From an uncultured Eubacteriales bacterium (GTDB lineage: Bacteria; Bacillota; Clostridia; Lachnospirales; Lachnospiraceae), in assembly GCA_900321525.1 (NCBI GenBank), contig ONWL01000127.1, positions 1 to 7,514 of the forward strand: a stretch of DNA of 7,514 nucleotides, in the 5' to 3' direction. Of the stretch, positions 5,066-7,514 are shown piece by piece (the stretch's first letter is position 1; the number at the start of each line of letters is the position of its first letter). A program made the translations under genes and the position numbers. The notes below the pieces were generated by a model. The model did not search any database. It was not told the DNA's origin and saw nothing but the letters and a program-made list of their open reading frames with translations.

Positions 5066-5863
5066 TTACTTCCCAATAGAGTCTTGATCCCGGCAGAGAT
5101 AATCCAATACCGCCTCATACTCCATCTGTCCACCAAACAAACTCAAGGCACTGCCAATGGTCACATCCAGTTTCCCTTTTCCCAATTCCTTTAGCTTTTC
5201 CAAATCTGCAAACGTGCCTATCCCACCTGCATAGGTAATGGGTATCCCGTCCCAATCGGCCAGCATTCTAACCAGTTCTTCTTCGATTCCAGATGCCTTC
5301 CCCTCTACATCTACTGCGTGAATTAAAAATTCTGCACAATACGTCGAAAGCGTATCCAATACTTCAGAGGTAACTGCCACATCTGTAAATTTCTGCCAAC
5401 GATCTGTGACAATATAATATTGCCCATCTTTCTTCCGACAGCTCAAATCCAGCACCAGATGTTCCCTGCCCACTGCCTGTTTCATTCTTTCCAGATTTTC
5501 ATAAGAAATTTTTCCATCCCGAAATACAAAAGAAGTCACAATCACATGGGATGCACCTGCTTCCAGAAATTCTGCTGCATTTCTATCATGAATACCTCCA
5601 CCAATCTGCAATCCACCTGGATATGCCCGTAATGCCAAAAGTGCCTGCTGCTTAGTTGCTTCATAATACTCGCTTCCTGCTGGATTCAACAAAATAATAT
5701 GTCCTCCCTGCAGTCCATCCTTTCGGTAAAAATTGGCATAAAAGGCTCCATCCTGCTCTGAAACAAAGTTGTCTACCGCCTGGTTTCCCTGATCCTTCAA
5801 GCTGCTTCCTACAATCTGTTTGATCTTTCCGTTATGAATATCAATACAAGGTCTAAATCGCAT
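5066..5863 (-). CDS. hisA: eukaryotic-type HisA (ProFAR isomerase), histidine biosynthesis
   Basis: HisA carries out the Amadori rearrangement of ProFAR to PRFAR, the fourth step of histidine synthesis, in a cytoplasmic TIM barrel. The product (265 residues) resembles yeast His6 more than ordinary bacterial HisA: FRPCIDIHNGKIKQIVG (3-19), NFVSEQDGAFYANFY (32-46), LQIGGGI (85-91), VIVTSFVF (107-114), LDLSCRKKDG (138-147), FLIHAVDVEG (179-188), TYAGGI (210-215) and TIGSALSLFGG (235-245). Asp8 and Asp139 are the likely catalytic acid/base pair. The two phosphate-binding glycine loops are intact. AGGAGA lies 5 bases before the ATG. The gene stands alone: no other his gene is in the window. Its promoter lies 15 bases after the sortase stop, with a leader of about 100 bases. 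I saw no T-box, and no run of His codons in the leader. Confidence 0.94.
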   Translation of the reverse strand: MRFRPCIDIHNGKIKQIVGSSLKDQGNQAVDNFVSEQDGAFYANFYRKDGLQGGHIILLNPAGSEYYEATKQQALLALRAYPGGLQIGGGIHDRNAAEFLEAGASHVIVTSFVFRDGKISYENLERMKQAVGREHLVLDLSCRKKDGQYYIVTDRWQKFTDVAVTSEVLDTLSTYCAEFLIHAVDVEGKASGIEEELVRMLADWDGIPITYAGGIGTFADLEKLKELGKGKLDVTIGSALSLFGGQMEYEAVLDYLCRDQDSIGK

Positions 5864-5970
5864 CTTTCTCTCCTGATTTCTAAGATTATATTTTATATAA
5901 ATGAAATACCTGATCTTTCTTCCTGCAATTCATTTGTCTGAAAGAAATCAAATCGCATTTCACTGCTTGC

Positions 5971-5999
5971 ATTATAGCGAAAACCAGCATACTTTACAA
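5971..5999 (-). promoter_or_regulatory. promoter of hisA
   Basis: On the minus strand TTGTAA (5994-5999) and a perfect TATAAT (5971-5976) are 17 bases apart. The predicted start near 5964 gives a leader of about 100 bases. I saw no terminator between the sortase stop and this promoter, so read-through from the sortase operon is also possible. Confidence 0.75.
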
Positions 6000-6013
6000 G
6001 TCATTCACCATTC

Positions 6014-6859
6014 TCACTCTATAAAATACTGGTTGATATCAATTGCAGATAACTCTGTAAACTCCTGTAACTGTCCTTCTACAAACAAATCCAGATATTG
6101 ATATGCCCCTCTTCCGCAGGTAATCAGATAACAACAGGTACTCTCAATTGAAAAATCATCTGTATACCGGGTACTGTCACTGCGGCTGATCCCAAATGAA
6201 TGGGTCACTCTGTATTGATATGCGCCTTCTTCATTCACCAGATAGAAAATATCTCCTTCTTCCAAAGACTGTAGCCGATTAAAAGACAGATTCAATCTGG
6301 GTGTATTATGCCCATAAATACAATAATGTGTCTCTCCCAAACGATAGTCAGGTCTTGCTGTTGTTGTCATCCAAACATCCAAATTGTGATAAATCTCATC
6401 CCACGTTCCAGTATAGACCCCACGGCAAAGGTGGATCTTAGGAATGACCAATACACAGTCTATTGCACCTACCGCATAATCCGGGGTATACGTAATACCA
6501 TTTAACTCATAATATTCCTCATCTCTCCATGTGCCCTTAGAAAGATTCTGCACTGGTATTTTTGTATTTGGGGAATTCTGTATGATTTCTGTTTCAAGTT
6601 CCGTTCCCTCTATATCAGTATCTTTCCCTTTCTGTTTCCGCAGTTCCTGTAAATAGGAAACTGCCATCTGTTCTTCTACATGCTGTCTTTCATATCCTTT
6701 TTGATAAGGAGCAATATAAACCACAATCGCCATGATCACCCAAAAAACGGCAATACACATCAATATCAATGATAACCTTTGTTTTTTATTTGTTTCTTTT
6801 TCATTCATATCTCCACACCATTCCCATTTTTCTTTTTTGTTCTTTTGCGTTTTTTTCAT
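6014..6859 (-). CDS. sortase family transpeptidase, single membrane anchor, unusual active site
   Basis: Sortases cut a sorting motif in surface proteins and join them to the cell wall or to pilin subunits. This 281-residue protein has a basic cytoplasmic N-terminus, one membrane helix (about 29-50), a spacer, and a sortase domain from about 133 (VLVIPKI). The catalytic His is in YGHN (His184) and the Cys in LITCG (Cys248). The third residue, an Arg normally in the strand after the Cys, is absent: the aligned strand reads YLDLFVEG, with Asp257 near that place. Arg250, two after the Cys, is the only nearby Arg. The sortase class is not clear to me. The ATG at 6857-6859 overlaps the lipoprotein stop (ATGA), so translation is probably coupled. 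An internal ATG at 6808 has GGAG too close to be convincing. No LPXTG-type substrate is in the window. Confidence 0.9.
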   Translation of the reverse strand: MKKTQKNKKEKWEWCGDMNEKETNKKQRLSLILMCIAVFWVIMAIVVYIAPYQKGYERQHVEEQMAVSYLQELRKQKGKDTDIEGTELETEIIQNSPNTKIPVQNLSKGTWRDEEYYELNGITYTPDYAVGAIDCVLVIPKIHLCRGVYTGTWDEIYHNLDVWMTTTARPDYRLGETHYCIYGHNTPRLNLSFNRLQSLEEGDIFYLVNEEGAYQYRVTHSFGISRSDSTRYTDDFSIESTCCYLITCGRGAYQYLDLFVEGQLQEFTELSAIDINQYFIE

Positions 6860-7140
6860 CCATGGGATTGTTCTTTTTCTTCTAAAAAATCTTCCTGTTT
6901 AATTTCTAATGTCTGTGCCATCTTTTTCTGTTGTAAAATAAAGCATAAGATTTCCCCTTTCATATTGTTTGATGCATTTAATTGTTGTATCACAGACTCA
7001 GTATCTATGTACATAGTATCCTTTTCATCAACAGTTCCACATCCTGAAAGCATCAACAACAGCATCCACCAAATGATCTGTCCACGAGACTGTTTGCCCT
7101 TCAACTGTCTTATATATGTTCTATCCATTTGATATTTCAC
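6856..7140 (-). CDS. small predicted lipoprotein encoded with the sortase
   Basis: The product is 94 residues from a GTG start (7138-7140) with AAGGAGA 6 bases upstream, a better placed ribosome binding site than that of the in-frame ATG at 7128. It has a long basic N-terminus, a hydrophobic stretch (about 22-32) and a lipobox LSGC with Cys34, so it is probably lipidated and held on the outer face of the membrane. The mature part (about 60 residues) is polar, with IDTESVIQQL and a Lys/Glu-rich C-terminal half, and has no domain I can recognise. Its stop overlaps the sortase start by four bases, so the two are made together and may work together, for example as partner or accessory. That link is inference from the overlap only. 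Confidence 0.75.
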   Translation of the reverse strand: MKYQMDRTYIRQLKGKQSRGQIIWWMLLLMLSGCGTVDEKDTMYIDTESVIQQLNASNNMKGEILCFILQQKKMAQTLEIKQEDFLEEKEQSHG

Positions 7141-7207
7141 GCAAATTCTCCTTCATCAATTCTTTACATTTCTTTCCAGAAGTCTCTGCCCTCTTTCTGA
7201 TGAGCAA
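7121..7207 (-). CDS. possible very short upstream ORF overlapping the lipoprotein start
   Basis: A TTG codon (7205-7207) with AAGGA upstream opens 28 codons, beginning LLIRKRAETSGKKC and ending LREISNG. It ends inside the first codons of the lipoprotein gene in another frame. It could be a leader peptide that couples translation, or a chance open frame. Only position and a moderate ribosome binding site support it. Confidence 0.2.
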   Translation of the reverse strand: MLIRKRAETSGKKCKELMKENLREISNG

Positions 7208-7293
7208 TCTTATTATCCTTTCTTCACAAATCCATATATTCTACATATCTGTATGTTTTTGTTCACCCTGATCCTGATTGGAAATTGTCCCAT

Positions 7294-7326
7294 AAAAAAG
7301 ACAGTCCTCTTTCAAAGACTGTCTTT
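7294..7326 (-). terminator. hairpin terminator between the right-edge gene and the lipoprotein-sortase operon
   Basis: A 10-bp perfect stem (7297-7306 with 7317-7326) encloses a 10-base loop. On the minus strand the stem runs directly into six T residues, so it should end the transcript of the right-edge gene. On the plus strand a T-rich stretch (7331-7344) follows a few bases later, so it may work both ways. Confidence 0.85.
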
Positions 7327-7357
7327 CCACTTTTTTCTTTTATTTGATTTCCCTTAA

Positions 7358-7514
7358 TTATAATGTACGGTGCTTCTTTTTTGTAATTTCCGGCTGCTTT
7401 TGAGCCTGTGTCTGCACCGGAGCTTCTTTATTGATCAATGTCAGAAATTTCTCCTGTTCCTCCTTCGGGATCTTCATTGCATCCATTGCCTGCTGTGGTG
7501 TCAAGCCCAGAGAA
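7358..7514 (-). CDS. C-terminal end of an unidentified protein (runs off right edge)
   Basis: An open minus-strand frame of 51 codons enters from the right edge and ends at TAA (7358-7360), about 30 bases before the terminator. The visible tail starts SLGLTPQQAMDAMKIPKEEQ, goes on with EKFLTLI, and ends in a Gln/Lys-rich, probably disordered tail (TQAQKQPEITKKKHRTL). The helical TPQQAMDAMKIPKEEQEKFL part is plausible protein sequence, and the placed terminator supports a real gene end. Nothing visible allows a family assignment. Confidence 0.7.
   Translation of the reverse strand, partial: SLGLTPQQAMDAMKIPKEEQEKFLTLINKEAPVQTQAQKQPEITKKKHRTL

Noticed and set aside
5864..5964. T-box or histidine attenuator in the hisA leader
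   Set aside because: There is no run of His codons, no terminator hairpin with a T-run, and no T-box core sequence in the leader.

Overview
The window looks like chromosomal DNA from a low-GC Gram-positive anaerobe of the class Clostridia, most probably the family Lachnospiraceae. The evidence is AT-rich intergenic DNA with sigma-A-type promoters, AGGAG-type ribosome binding sites, a 6S RNA, a PdaB-like deacetylase, an ECF-type biotin transporter, a sortase, and a stand-alone eukaryotic-type HisA, which I recall as a family feature. No phage, plasmid, CRISPR, transposase or tRNA was recognised. Most of it is core gene content arranged as short independent units.

Layout, left to right. At 1-143 (minus) is the start of a secreted or membrane protein that runs off the left edge. 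At 256-514 (minus) is a 6S RNA gene with its own promoter and intrinsic terminator. At 637-2091 (minus) is a D-Ala-D-Ala carboxypeptidase with an SH3-like domain and a C-terminal membrane anchor. Between it and birA are tandem promoters for the carboxypeptidase; the distal one shares its -35 hexamer with the divergent birA promoter. birA (2304-3187, plus) appears broken by an internal deletion of about 55 bp that removes the biotin-site segment and shifts the frame. It converges on bioY (3322-3894, minus), whose -35 lies inside a BirA-type operator. A large imperfect palindrome fills the birA/bioY gap.

A membrane-anchored polysaccharide deacetylase (4082-4876, plus) converges on hisA (5066-5863, minus), again with a long palindrome between them. 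hisA has its own promoter. On the right are a sortase (6014-6859, minus) translationally coupled to a small lipoprotein gene (6856-7140, minus), a bidirectional hairpin terminator, and the 3' end of an unidentified minus-strand gene (7358-7514).

Functional themes are cell-wall and surface work (carboxypeptidase, deacetylase, sortase and lipoprotein), biotin acquisition and its control (birA remnant, operator, bioY), and global transcription control (6S RNA). I did not find a convincing new multi-gene system. The points most worth following are the damaged birA next to an intact BirA-type operator, the sortase with no arginine in the usual place, the overlapping divergent promoters, and the two palindromes between convergent genes.
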